In this document: positions 30,812 to 40,211 of the stretch, in pieces
Layout: each line of letters opens with the position of its first letter
Position numbering within the stretch: position 1 is the first letter of the stretch
Origin: a virus
Length of the DNA stretch: 64,000 bases
IMG/VR virus record: IMGVR_UViG_3300027861_002706
Span: 1 to 64,000 of that record
Reading direction: 5' to 3' (one strand)
Position numbers and translations under genes: made by a program
The notes under the pieces: model-generated
Told to the model about the DNA's origin: nothing
Seen by the model: the letters and a program-made list of their open reading frames with translations, nothing else
Databases searched by the model: none

Positions 30812-33748
30812 TTAACCTATTCTAGCATTATACCTAAAGACTTTAGGCGTGACTCCGCCATCTGCTGTTCTGTCCTTTAGCATAGTGATTTTAACCATGA
30901 CTTTTCTTGCTTCCACTTGACCAGGTATCTCGTACTGGTACTTCATAAGAAAATCTTCTGAAGTCTGTTCGGCAAAACTAGTTACAACTCCTGCATTATC
31001 TGTCACTGCTTGATAATTATATAATTCTGCTGTTGATCCAGGCTGAAAATTAAGCACAATTTTACCATTTACTATTGCAAAATGATCATGATTAGTTCTA
31101 AGCACTGAGTTCTTGAGGAAATCATAAGTCACCTCGCTCATTGCCACGCGTGTCGATTGGAGGTCAACGAAGTACTTTCCTCCTCTTACGAATATGTAAT
31201 CTCCAGCTATATCCTTCAGCTCTATCACCTTTTTGACCGCAGCAGTTGAAAAGACTGCAGGATCTCTAGATTTTACAATAATTTGGTGCCATCCTCTAGG
31301 TATAAATGGAGTCTCAGTCGAGTTAGATAGATCAATTGTGAACTGTGGCGAATTTATTATGAATTTCTCTCCAACGACTAGGTCTAATGCTAGAGGGTTG
31401 TACTCTATCTTCACTGGATCAAGAGAAGGCTGATATACCCAGGTAGAGTATGTATGGAGGTCTGTTGGAGTTTCTTTATAATAAAAGTCTATATATACTG
31501 CCAGATCTCCTTGATTTGGGAGTATACCGCCAGAAGGGATCCTTGTTATCGAACCTTGATTGATGTTTATACTGTAATCGGGACCCTGGTTATACACTTC
31601 TTCATCATCTGGATCACCGAATTTACTAGTGACCTTTATCGTTGGCCTAATTACGGCGTTTTTACCTCTAGGGATAAACCTATATACAGCCTCTACTTGT
31701 TCATCTGACCTTATATTCATAAGAGATTTCATATATATATTATTGTCTCGTATTCCAGCAACACGCTTTGTTATATCTGGGTCTATACTGTAGTCAACAG
31801 ACAATATTTGCCCAGACGAATCAATGCTACTTCCACTGTCGGTTATTCTTATGCCGCCATCGAATAGACCCTCGAGGTCTGTAGTCAAGATATAGTCTGT
31901 ATCGCGCTCGTACGTCAAACTCTGCCCAGAGTTGGGTCCGCTACTCTGTACTCCTGTTTCTCTCACGATAGGTTCATTTGCAGGAAGAGATTGGGACACT
32001 AGTGGAAAATCAGACAAAGTACTAACGTTAAATCCGCTAAGTGTTATTTGTTCTCCAACTATATTCATTTGACTACCATACCGGTTAAGCTTATATATGG
32101 AATAGTCTGGTCTGGGGTCTGATATTGGATTTATATCTAGAGTTGGGAATAATCCCATAGATTGAGGCTTATAATCTATTGGATTAGCTACCGTTAACTT
32201 AGTCTTTATCTCGCTACCCACGCCTCCGCCGGCGTATACCTCATACCCCGAGTTAATCGCTGCAGATTCACTTAATACAGTATATATGTTCTGAAAATCT
32301 CCTCCGTTGAAGGAGATATAGGAGTTTTTAACTTGCCTAAGTATAACCTCTTCATTTATATTTCTATTCCACCCACCAAATCCCCTGAATAGTTGGGCAG
32401 ATGCAAATACATTAGAATCTCCACTATCTATTCCTATTGGTAGCCCGTAAAAATCTATGCCTTTATGTGTTTCAGTTGAAATCAAGCCAGATGGAGCATG
32501 TATATCTCTTGATTTATAGGCTCCATTCCTAAATTCTATAGTTCTTTTCCCAGGTATATCGCTTGATTTATTAGAAGGTACTACGAGCTGCCAATCGCCT
32601 ATCTTGTTACTAGAAGAGTCAGCCAAGCAGACATAATAGTTTATGCTACATGCAGTAGGTATAGTTTCTGACGAAGTGAGGGACACTCTATTGATATTTC
32701 TAGCGAGACCTTTAGGTTTTAACACCTTAGAGATATATTGTCCTTCAGTAGCGGTACCTAGTGAATAGAAGCCTACGTGCTTGAGGCCAAACATATAGAT
32801 GAAGTTTCCATTTTGGTCTTCTTCATCGTATTCTTGTTTCGTTATAATAAACCTAACTTTTTCTACTTGAGTAGAAGGAAAATCCATATTATATGTCTTA
32901 GATTCTTGCTCAATCGATACGGATTCCGGTGTCTGTGGAAATATTATATAGTTGATATCATCAACCGTGTATTGCATTTGAACCTGCATGGGCTTACCGG
33001 AGTGTGGTATCAGTTGCACTCTAGTGATACTAAATACGCTGTCGGAAATGGCTGATAGTGGGATATCAAATTGTATAGCGAGAGGGCCCGGAGTACTGGT
33101 AACAACATCGTATCTCCATGGAGAATAGATATCAGAGAATGCATTTCCAAATCCAGCAGCAGGTCCATGATTAGATGAAACCACATCTCTGGAAGCTATA
33201 ACTGGCCAGGAGTCTTTCTCATATAAATGATTTAGCTTTATCTTTGACCCAGCAAGGTTGCTATACGGCAAGGATAGGCATCCTTCACGGACATCGACTA
33301 TATCTTTTGTACTGAGGTTTAGATTTGTCTTGGCTGTGGACTGAAAATTATCAAAGACCCCAAAAAAGTTGCCGTTCGCGTTATCTATAATAAATAACAA
33401 ATTATCTAAATAATCAATTATCTCATTCATCTGCTGAGATTGAGCCCTATATGAAAGATCAAACGTATTCAGTTTCATTAGCGTATTTGCTACTATATCC
33501 GTGATTTCATCATAGGCAATATCTATGTCAAACTCGAATCTCTCAAAAAAGCTATTGTAATGATCTATATTAAATACTCGTTTTCTTTCTTGAGGCTTAT
33601 ATCTCAATGTAGGTAGCCCATAGCTATCGCCAAGGATCTCTCCTATCTTATTCTGAAGGGCGCTAGTATCTAACAGCTTACCATCTTGCATCTGCATTAA
33701 TGATAGGTCAGCTATTAGCTTAGTTATTTGTTTTTTAGATAATGACAT
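30812..33748 (-). CDS. Large discoidin-like virion protein (978 residues)
   Basis: The helical N-terminal region (about 1-150) includes EIIDYLDNLLFII. A beta-sandwich at about 190-350 has SPWRYDVVTSTPGPLAIQFD, then ITRVQLIPHSGKPMQVQMQY and VEKVRFIITKQEYDEEDQNG with YMFGLKHVGFYSLG. This shares its layout with the three neighbouring proteins. Several further beta domains fill the C-terminal 600 residues. It probably builds part of the baseplate periphery or fibre network. No catalytic residues recognised. Confidence 0.6.
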   Translation of the reverse strand: MSLSKKQITKLIADLSLMQMQDGKLLDTSALQNKIGEILGDSYGLPTLRYKPQERKRVFNIDHYNSFFERFEFDIDIAYDEITDIVANTLMKLNTFDLSYRAQSQQMNEIIDYLDNLLFIIDNANGNFFGVFDNFQSTAKTNLNLSTKDIVDVREGCLSLPYSNLAGSKIKLNHLYEKDSWPVIASRDVVSSNHGPAAGFGNAFSDIYSPWRYDVVTSTPGPLAIQFDIPLSAISDSVFSITRVQLIPHSGKPMQVQMQYTVDDINYIIFPQTPESVSIEQESKTYNMDFPSTQVEKVRFIITKQEYDEEDQNGNFIYMFGLKHVGFYSLGTATEGQYISKVLKPKGLARNINRVSLTSSETIPTACSINYYVCLADSSSNKIGDWQLVVPSNKSSDIPGKRTIEFRNGAYKSRDIHAPSGLISTETHKGIDFYGLPIGIDSGDSNVFASAQLFRGFGGWNRNINEEVILRQVKNSYISFNGGDFQNIYTVLSESAAINSGYEVYAGGGVGSEIKTKLTVANPIDYKPQSMGLFPTLDINPISDPRPDYSIYKLNRYGSQMNIVGEQITLSGFNVSTLSDFPLVSQSLPANEPIVRETGVQSSGPNSGQSLTYERDTDYILTTDLEGLFDGGIRITDSGSSIDSSGQILSVDYSIDPDITKRVAGIRDNNIYMKSLMNIRSDEQVEAVYRFIPRGKNAVIRPTIKVTSKFGDPDDEEVYNQGPDYSININQGSITRIPSGGILPNQGDLAVYIDFYYKETPTDLHTYSTWVYQPSLDPVKIEYNPLALDLVVGEKFIINSPQFTIDLSNSTETPFIPRGWHQIIVKSRDPAVFSTAAVKKVIELKDIAGDYIFVRGGKYFVDLQSTRVAMSEVTYDFLKNSVLRTNHDHFAIVNGKIVLNFQPGSTAELYNYQAVTDNAGVVTSFAEQTSEDFLMKYQYEIPGQVEARKVMVKITMLKDRTADGGVTPKVFRYNARIG

Positions 33749-33750
33749 GA

Positions 33751-36321
33751 TTAACCCCTAGATAGACTGGTCTTAGGGACTAGTTTTACGCGATATTTTT
33801 TGAGCACAGGTGTGTAATACTCGGGATTAGCTAACGACGGATCGTTTTTCATCACAGCCTTTAGTCTGACTTGTTTAGCAGGCATCTCTGTCGTAATAGC
33901 CTTTATAGTAGTAGATCCTCCAGGCCCTGAGGTTTCAAAATTCACAGTAAGTATCTCCGGGACTACATTACCCTCGTTAGAGTACAGAGTTGGATGTCCT
34001 GTAGGATTTATGCGGTGCCAATCTCCATCATTAAAGGAGATATAGTACTCTATGTATCTCCTTTCAGGACTAAACTCAGCTGGGATCTCTTCGACTACCT
34101 CTAGTTGAGCTTTTATAATCTCTTTAGGAGTAGAAAAGCTTTTGCTTACTAGTTCAGAAGTCGGAGAAAATTTATAGTTAAACACAGATAGTTCTCTAAC
34201 TCCTATAGCATATCTCACCTTATCATAGTTCACTTCTAGCCATTGTTTTGCAATACTCCAACCGCTATCATCATGTGTAGTAGTCGTTTTAACACTTGTT
34301 TTTGAACCAAATAGAGCAGAAAGAACCCCGGCGATTATAGCGACTGGAATGGCGACAGGAGCAAGAGCTGCGAATGGTATAGCAAGTGCAACAGATCCAC
34401 CACCGGCGACTGCGCTTGCTAGAAGAGATCCCCCTATTCCAGCTCCCCCTGTGCTAGACCCCGAGACGCCTGCAGAATGAGAACCTGCGGCTGATTCTGG
34501 ACTGAAATCATCTACTGTATTATTATTACTATATATAGCTATAGTCTGAAGATAGTTCAGCTTGACAACTCTAGATATAAGGGTTTTACTTTTAGTTGTT
34601 GTATTCGTGTCTTTAGTAGACCCGTACCACTTTTTTTTCCGTTTTCTTACATGTACTGTAGTGTCAATCTCTCTTACCATTTGAACCGAAAGTCGCTGAT
34701 AGAGTGCTGGTACAGGTACTTTTTGTATTATTTTGAGTCGTACGTACCTGGAGAATGTCATTGGAAAGCTAAATACGCCCTTACCTCGGAAAGAGTACCT
34801 ATCGGGAGCTAGCACTTGTACGGCAACATCTGCCTGTAGCTCCTCGTTGGCTTCATCTGTTAAAACATTAGCGAATCTATGCTTGTACATGCCTGGAATA
34901 GTTTTGAACCCCTCAGATTCTGTGCCTGCAGTAGACACATCAGTTATTTCCATCCAAGCTGTTTCACCAAAGTTGATAGGCTGAAGGCTTACCCAGCTAA
35001 CAGGCTTTACTTGACCTAGATCTATCGTAATCTGTATCTCAAAATCTTCATTATCTGTTTGAATAGCTAAATCTCTAAGCTCGTCTAAGGAAAACTCTTC
35101 TGTACCTGGAGTTTGCTCAATTTTCTTGACGTATTCAGCTTCCCAGAATGATGCACTGCTCTCATCAAACATTCTTCTTCTTACTGCATTTTTCTCTGCC
35201 TCGCTGGCACCTCTATCAAACAACAGTAGGTCTTGAGCGCGCATAGCAGTACCGGGGATGTAACCATCTTGCTGTGTGGGGTCGAAAGGCTCATTTGTTG
35301 TATTGATCGTTTGGGTTGAATTTAGTTGCTCATCAGATATCCTGAATGGCCTCTCATCAAGATGCCATTGGCCACCCTCTGGTCTAGCTTGACCCATGAA
35401 ATTGTAGAAATTACCCTCGTAATATCTATTAACATTATCTGTTCTTGGAATACCCCCGACTATTCCAATCGTAGGCGGCGCGGGCTGTGGCGCAGACGTT
35501 CCTCCAGGTACTGTTCCTACTCCAGGATCTACTCCTTGTTGGGAACCATACCAGGCTCCTCCGCCTCCGAGTCCGGCATTACCAGTCATTGAGGGAATCG
35601 TTGTTGGAGTACCTACTGCACCTCCAGCAACAGCCCCAGCAGCAGGCGCAGCAGTAGGCGCAGCAGTAGGCGCAGCAGTAGGCGCAGTAGCTGATTCATT
35701 TACATAGAATCCCCCATTATCTGTTAGTATACTTGAAGGAGCGAGAGGTTCACAAGTGACTTTAGTTCCACCACCAACTAGATTGACGGATTCAATTCTA
35801 TTTAAAGTAACAAGACCATCTGCTGTTCTGACATCTGCGCTTGGTGCGGATAGGGCGAAAGCACCATCTACCTTTTTAATACTTTGAAAATCATCACCAA
35901 CGACAAGTACCTCTTGACCAAGCTGACCTTGGAATAGCCTGACATCAGTTATCTTAGATAGCGCAACTTCGCTGCGGTTCTCTAATTCTTTACCCATCTG
36001 TTTGGCGGCGTTATAAGACCCTATCACAATCGGCTTTATCGCGTTAGTCTCATCGGTACATACGGACAAGTCCTCCATTGCATCTAATATGGTGTCATTG
36101 TATTTTTCAGCTACTACGACATCTCCTTTAGTCAAAGGAGAGAACTGGAATCTAGGAGATTTAGCTTTAGTAAAGAATCTTTTAAACTCTATGAATAAGT
36201 CTGTCAGTATATCGAATATACTCCCACGATCTCTTTCGGAGTTTCTCCTGACAATACGGTCAAATAGCGCCGCAATCTTATTCTTGGTTAGCCTAGAGCG
36301 GTTTGGGTTCTTGAATCTCAT
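33751..36321 (-). CDS. Discoidin-like virion protein with a hydrophobic segment (856 residues)
   Basis: The layout is a basic helical N-terminus, a TAAP-repeat linker at about 212-227 followed by a Gly/Pro-rich stretch, and a discoidin-like body at about 430-560 (IQITIDLGQVKPVSWVSLQP, FSRYVRLKIIQKVPVP). A lysine-rich loop (RKRKKKW) follows. At about 620-668 there is a long hydrophobic, glycine/alanine-rich stretch (VALAIPFAALAPVAIPVAII) unlike a soluble virion domain. Strand-rich sequence follows to the end. The hydrophobic part could insert into the host envelope or be buried in the tail. No enzyme motif seen. Confidence 0.6.
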   Translation of the reverse strand: MRFKNPNRSRLTKNKIAALFDRIVRRNSERDRGSIFDILTDLFIEFKRFFTKAKSPRFQFSPLTKGDVVVAEKYNDTILDAMEDLSVCTDETNAIKPIVIGSYNAAKQMGKELENRSEVALSKITDVRLFQGQLGQEVLVVGDDFQSIKKVDGAFALSAPSADVRTADGLVTLNRIESVNLVGGGTKVTCEPLAPSSILTDNGGFYVNESATAPTAAPTAAPTAAPAAGAVAGGAVGTPTTIPSMTGNAGLGGGGAWYGSQQGVDPGVGTVPGGTSAPQPAPPTIGIVGGIPRTDNVNRYYEGNFYNFMGQARPEGGQWHLDERPFRISDEQLNSTQTINTTNEPFDPTQQDGYIPGTAMRAQDLLLFDRGASEAEKNAVRRRMFDESSASFWEAEYVKKIEQTPGTEEFSLDELRDLAIQTDNEDFEIQITIDLGQVKPVSWVSLQPINFGETAWMEITDVSTAGTESEGFKTIPGMYKHRFANVLTDEANEELQADVAVQVLAPDRYSFRGKGVFSFPMTFSRYVRLKIIQKVPVPALYQRLSVQMVREIDTTVHVRKRKKKWYGSTKDTNTTTKSKTLISRVVKLNYLQTIAIYSNNNTVDDFSPESAAGSHSAGVSGSSTGGAGIGGSLLASAVAGGGSVALAIPFAALAPVAIPVAIIAGVLSALFGSKTSVKTTTTHDDSGWSIAKQWLEVNYDKVRYAIGVRELSVFNYKFSPTSELVSKSFSTPKEIIKAQLEVVEEIPAEFSPERRYIEYYISFNDGDWHRINPTGHPTLYSNEGNVVPEILTVNFETSGPGGSTTIKAITTEMPAKQVRLKAVMKNDPSLANPEYYTPVLKKYRVKLVPKTSLSRG
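35639..35686 (-). repeat. 12-bp tandem repeat encoding a TAAP linker
   Basis: Four consecutive copies of gcagtaggcgca on the plus strand (the first with one mismatch) encode repeats of Thr-Ala-Ala-Pro on the minus strand. They form a flexible Ala/Pro linker between the N-terminal and central parts of the 856-residue protein. Such short in-frame units readily change copy number. Confidence 0.85.
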
Positions 36322-38951
36322 AGCTTTGTATTCTTTATCTTTACTTTGATGTTATCTACTTTAGGGGTTATGTCTGTAACAATATTCACGTTACATCTCA
36401 TAGTTATATTGACCTTTACGTACTGTGTAAGCCACCTATAAAATACTTTTATATTACTTTGTTTAATTGGCTTACTAAAATATATGAATGGTCCTGCTTG
36501 GATATATTGATATTCGAGTCCAACAGCATTGTCGTCTACAAATGCGGGGTTCTCTAGTTTTTCAAAATCCGTGAGATTGAATGCTTTGACGTCATTGACA
36601 AACACTCGTGTCGGCTCATAGGTATTATCCTGAAAATAGAATCTTCGGCCATCGACATAGTAGGACTGGCCAGCTTGGTACTCAGTAGAGCTATTAGTAG
36701 ATCCCGCATAGTTGCTAGCCAGAGTCATGCTTGTGGCGTTTGTTATGGATTCTATCTGATATGTTTCAGTTTCATTTTTGACGCGGAAATAATTAGTTAC
36801 TCCGATAGATGTGTCTATGTTAGATGTAAAATCTGTTAGGTATCCAGTTACCGCGGTATCGCTGTTAGTAGTAGCGACTGTTCCAGCCATGTAGTTTGGT
36901 TTTGTAGGCTCGAATATCCATTTATCGGACTCTCCATCTAGCTTAGTCCAAGACGATGCATTATTTATTATCTCGTATTCGGTGTATGGGTAGTACGAAA
37001 GTCTTATCGCATTGTTTGTATTGGTTTCTGTGAATGTTTCACCATCACTAAACTCTTTTGAGTCAAACACTTTTAGTGCGTTGACTGTAACCGCAGATGG
37101 CAACACCCAGTAGTCGATAGTATATATAGCATTAGAATCAAAATTGTTTACAATAGTGAGTTTACCGAAGCTGCCCGATGTGTCGAATGTATACTCGGAT
37201 AGTAGGATTCGCATTCCGTTTTTTCGAATAACTACGGCAGAGCCCTGTAGGGGTTTAAATCTAGTGTAACCATACTCATCTGCTCTAGGAATTTTTAAGT
37301 ACTCATCCTTAACTTTATATCCAGAAATACCTTGTACGGTACTAATCCTAGGCGCGCTATCTGGTAATATAGGAATTCTTGTGTTGTCTGCAAATTCAAG
37401 TTCGTACTCTATGGAGGTTCTATTAAATTTAGTGTATCCATCATTAAATTCAGGATGAATCTCTGTAGCTTCTAGTTGGATCTCAGTGATAGTAGCATTC
37501 GAGTTGAATTTTGGTGATTCATAGTATGATACTGGCTGGTATCGTACATATGATATATCTATAGATCGTATCCCATATATATATTCAAATTTCTTTACTT
37601 CTATGGTTTCTGGAGTGTTAGGTTTATCCGGTTGATCAGATCCCATTAGCGATGCAATTGACTTACTTTTAGGAAGAGCTATCTTATGCAATATGCTAGT
37701 CATAGCATCAGTAAAATTTTGCATATTTTTATACTGATCTTTTTGTTTTACATCTTGAAAATGCATGTATCTTATCTCTTCAGATACCATATGGACTGCA
37801 TTTAGGAAGGCTAATTTTTCTGGCTCAGCTTTTATAACTCCATAATTCATATCGTCTAATTTAAAATCAAACATAGAATCGTCATATTCTGATTGAGCTA
37901 TCTGACTCCATAGCATTTGGTTATGGACTATGTTTGCTGGTAAATGATATATATTTTTATCATAGTTTTCTTGCTCAAGTACTATAATCAGATTAGACAT
38001 AGCGATTGGCCTGAATGATATCTCGTACCAATCGAGTGTAGGCTCCTTTACGGTAAACCCGGGCACAGTTCTGTATGTGCTCTCAGAAGGATTTTGCTTA
38101 TATGCAAGATCTACTATTCTTACAGGATAAGGAGCAAATGGGAGAATAGATATGTTATTTACTTTACTTGTTTTTGGGAACTGAATCTCTATCTCACCGA
38201 TCGCGCCATTGGAAGTATAGCTTGTGCCTAATCCGGCATCAGAGGTAGTTTGATAAGTATGTTTAACAACTTCATCTGTAAGAACCAGCTGGGCCCAAAA
38301 TGTTCTTGGATCATTATCGAGCATATTGTCGGTATCAAATGACTGATCTAAGTTATTAGTTATTCCACCGCCAAGATTCTTAATAGTTACTACAGTCTCA
38401 GATTCACCAGTTCTCTTGTCTTGGACTCTAGCTCTGCTGCGTTCACCTAGTTCTAATTTTCTTACATCAGTATCAACGATGGCTTTAGGTTGTCTTTTAG
38501 TAGCGTTTCTGGCATCAGAAAAATCTATGTATTTAAGGTCCTGATACTGGGGATTATCTTTTAAAAATTGGTACTTCTCTATCTCATTCAGGGACTTAAT
38601 GATTGATGCTTTAGACTGTGTAAAATCTGCTAAGTTGGATGCAAATGACGTACTTGCTATTTTATCTACCTGATTTAGCTCAGAATAGAGTGCAAACATG
38701 TCTACATACAGTTCTTTTTGTGTGTCGTTCCAGTCTTCTGAGCTAATTCTTTCACCAGGTATTGCTTCTCTGAACTTAGTTATAGGTTCAAGAGTCGATT
38801 TAGCTATCCTTTTGATCAGGGTAGCTAATAGCTCCTTGGCTTCACCGGAGTTACTTACCATACCCGCTTTAATCTCTGAGTTAATCAGGGACTTGAGCGC
38901 GGAACGTCTACCCTTAGATAGAACAGATGATATTTGTTGTAGTAGCTTCAT
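36318..38951 (-). CDS. Discoidin-like virion protein (877 residues)
   Basis: After a helical N-terminal part (1-170) comes the clearest discoidin-like signature of the group: LDQSFDTDNMLDNDPRTFWA at about 200. IGEIEIQFPKTSKVNNISIL, PYPVRIVDLAYK and MSNLIIVLEQENYDKNIYHL follow. A second beta-rich region with YTRFKPLQGSAVVIRKNGMR, and a C-terminal part including YYVDGRRFYFQDNTYEPTRV, complete it. It overlaps both neighbours by 4 bp, so the set is translated as a unit. Likely role: glycan-binding baseplate or fibre component. Confidence 0.62.
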   Translation of the reverse strand: MKLLQQISSVLSKGRRSALKSLINSEIKAGMVSNSGEAKELLATLIKRIAKSTLEPITKFREAIPGERISSEDWNDTQKELYVDMFALYSELNQVDKIASTSFASNLADFTQSKASIIKSLNEIEKYQFLKDNPQYQDLKYIDFSDARNATKRQPKAIVDTDVRKLELGERSRARVQDKRTGESETVVTIKNLGGGITNNLDQSFDTDNMLDNDPRTFWAQLVLTDEVVKHTYQTTSDAGLGTSYTSNGAIGEIEIQFPKTSKVNNISILPFAPYPVRIVDLAYKQNPSESTYRTVPGFTVKEPTLDWYEISFRPIAMSNLIIVLEQENYDKNIYHLPANIVHNQMLWSQIAQSEYDDSMFDFKLDDMNYGVIKAEPEKLAFLNAVHMVSEEIRYMHFQDVKQKDQYKNMQNFTDAMTSILHKIALPKSKSIASLMGSDQPDKPNTPETIEVKKFEYIYGIRSIDISYVRYQPVSYYESPKFNSNATITEIQLEATEIHPEFNDGYTKFNRTSIEYELEFADNTRIPILPDSAPRISTVQGISGYKVKDEYLKIPRADEYGYTRFKPLQGSAVVIRKNGMRILLSEYTFDTSGSFGKLTIVNNFDSNAIYTIDYWVLPSAVTVNALKVFDSKEFSDGETFTETNTNNAIRLSYYPYTEYEIINNASSWTKLDGESDKWIFEPTKPNYMAGTVATTNSDTAVTGYLTDFTSNIDTSIGVTNYFRVKNETETYQIESITNATSMTLASNYAGSTNSSTEYQAGQSYYVDGRRFYFQDNTYEPTRVFVNDVKAFNLTDFEKLENPAFVDDNAVGLEYQYIQAGPFIYFSKPIKQSNIKVFYRWLTQYVKVNITMRCNVNIVTDITPKVDNIKVKIKNTKL

Positions 38952-40210
38952 TCAAACTCCAACAGTGTGTCAACACCTAGAGTTACATGTTTGGATATTC
39001 GACGCTTGATCTCAGCTATTGTCATTACATCTTTAACTTCTTCTGGTATCTCTGCGATGATTACAGATGATCCTGGGTAAGGCACCCCGTCAGCAAATCC
39101 AACATCAGTAACAGAGTACATGTTTTTATTCTTTTGCAAGCTGCTACTGTACTCTGCATCTTTTATTCCACCACCTCTGGTACGTGTATCTAGTATATTT
39201 GTATCTTCTACGGTATTAGTCTGTCTGATATGGTATCCACCAAGGATAAGTATCGGCTCATTTTCAGCAGGCAAAGAAACTATCGCGTCTAATAGGTTGT
39301 TAGATATCTTATGATAGATAGACTTACCTCGAGATATCCCATCTGGATGAACCTCTGTTGGTTTCAAGTATATAAGTACATATCTGCCAGCTACGCCTGG
39401 GTTCTGTTCTATGGCCGGGTTCAGATTTATCTTATCATATACATACGAGATATCTTTATACGTATATTCTACAAAGACTTCAGAATTTTGAGGTAGCTCT
39501 TCTTTAAGATATATGAAGCCGTTTTGCTCGTCTACATCTTCTATCATGTCATATAAAGGTACACCGCCATCTACAGATATATCTATATTACTATCTCTAT
39601 AGTATAGTGGTTTATCTCTCAGTATTATTTTTTTTCTATCTGAGAATAGTCCTTTATCTGCACCTGGCTTATACGGGCGGCCATAGACAGGATGCCAGAG
39701 TTGGTTTTCATACTCCGGTACACTGAATATATAGTTTTTACCACCGTGAGATTTAGATATTGTTCCTATATCGATTCTTGGATACCATGGTGCGGTTCTA
39801 TCGCTGTCACTTACTCCGTCTATTCGTATTCTAGTTTCTTCTTCGTACCTAACTACATGTCTTTTTAGATCTATAAAGTAGCCACCCTCATAGTTGGGAG
39901 CAGAGGTGTTAGTCACCAGTTCACCAGTATCTAAATTTAGCGCCTCGTTCAAAGCTACTGCTTTAAATGGGAGGTTAGAGACATTGATATCTCTTTGAAA
40001 ATCCCTTATATTTTTATCAGTGTATATTATCTCTATTGTTTTAGCAGGAGACATTTGCTCCAAGACAACACTGGTGTCAGTTCCAGAAATACTAAAATCT
40101 GTACCAAAGGTACCAGAATTAGAATGATAGACGATAAGCCCTCGGGACTTATCTCTTTTCTCCACATAGTGGACTGGTATCTTTTGGTGCGGGTCTGAAA
40201 ATCTGGTCAT
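38948..40210 (-). CDS. Virion protein, beta-rich (420 residues)
   Basis: The protein is strand-rich throughout and lacks a recognised motif. Characteristic parts are the opening KIPVHYVEKRDKSRGLIVYH, the middle NIDISVDGGVPLYDMIEDVD and LPQNSEVFVEYTYKDISYVY, and a C-terminal helix MTIAEIKRRISKHVTLGVDT. The D.GFIYLKEELPQNS pattern resembles a segment in the 1358-residue neighbour. A CAGGATAAC ribosome site precedes its ATG. Assigned to the tail from its position and composition. Confidence 0.6.
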   Translation of the reverse strand: MTRFSDPHQKIPVHYVEKRDKSRGLIVYHSNSGTFGTDFSISGTDTSVVLEQMSPAKTIEIIYTDKNIRDFQRDINVSNLPFKAVALNEALNLDTGELVTNTSAPNYEGGYFIDLKRHVVRYEEETRIRIDGVSDSDRTAPWYPRIDIGTISKSHGGKNYIFSVPEYENQLWHPVYGRPYKPGADKGLFSDRKKIILRDKPLYYRDSNIDISVDGGVPLYDMIEDVDEQNGFIYLKEELPQNSEVFVEYTYKDISYVYDKINLNPAIEQNPGVAGRYVLIYLKPTEVHPDGISRGKSIYHKISNNLLDAIVSLPAENEPILILGGYHIRQTNTVEDTNILDTRTRGGGIKDAEYSSSLQKNKNMYSVTDVGFADGVPYPGSSVIIAEIPEEVKDVMTIAEIKRRISKHVTLGVDTLLEFE

Positions 40211-40211
40211 G

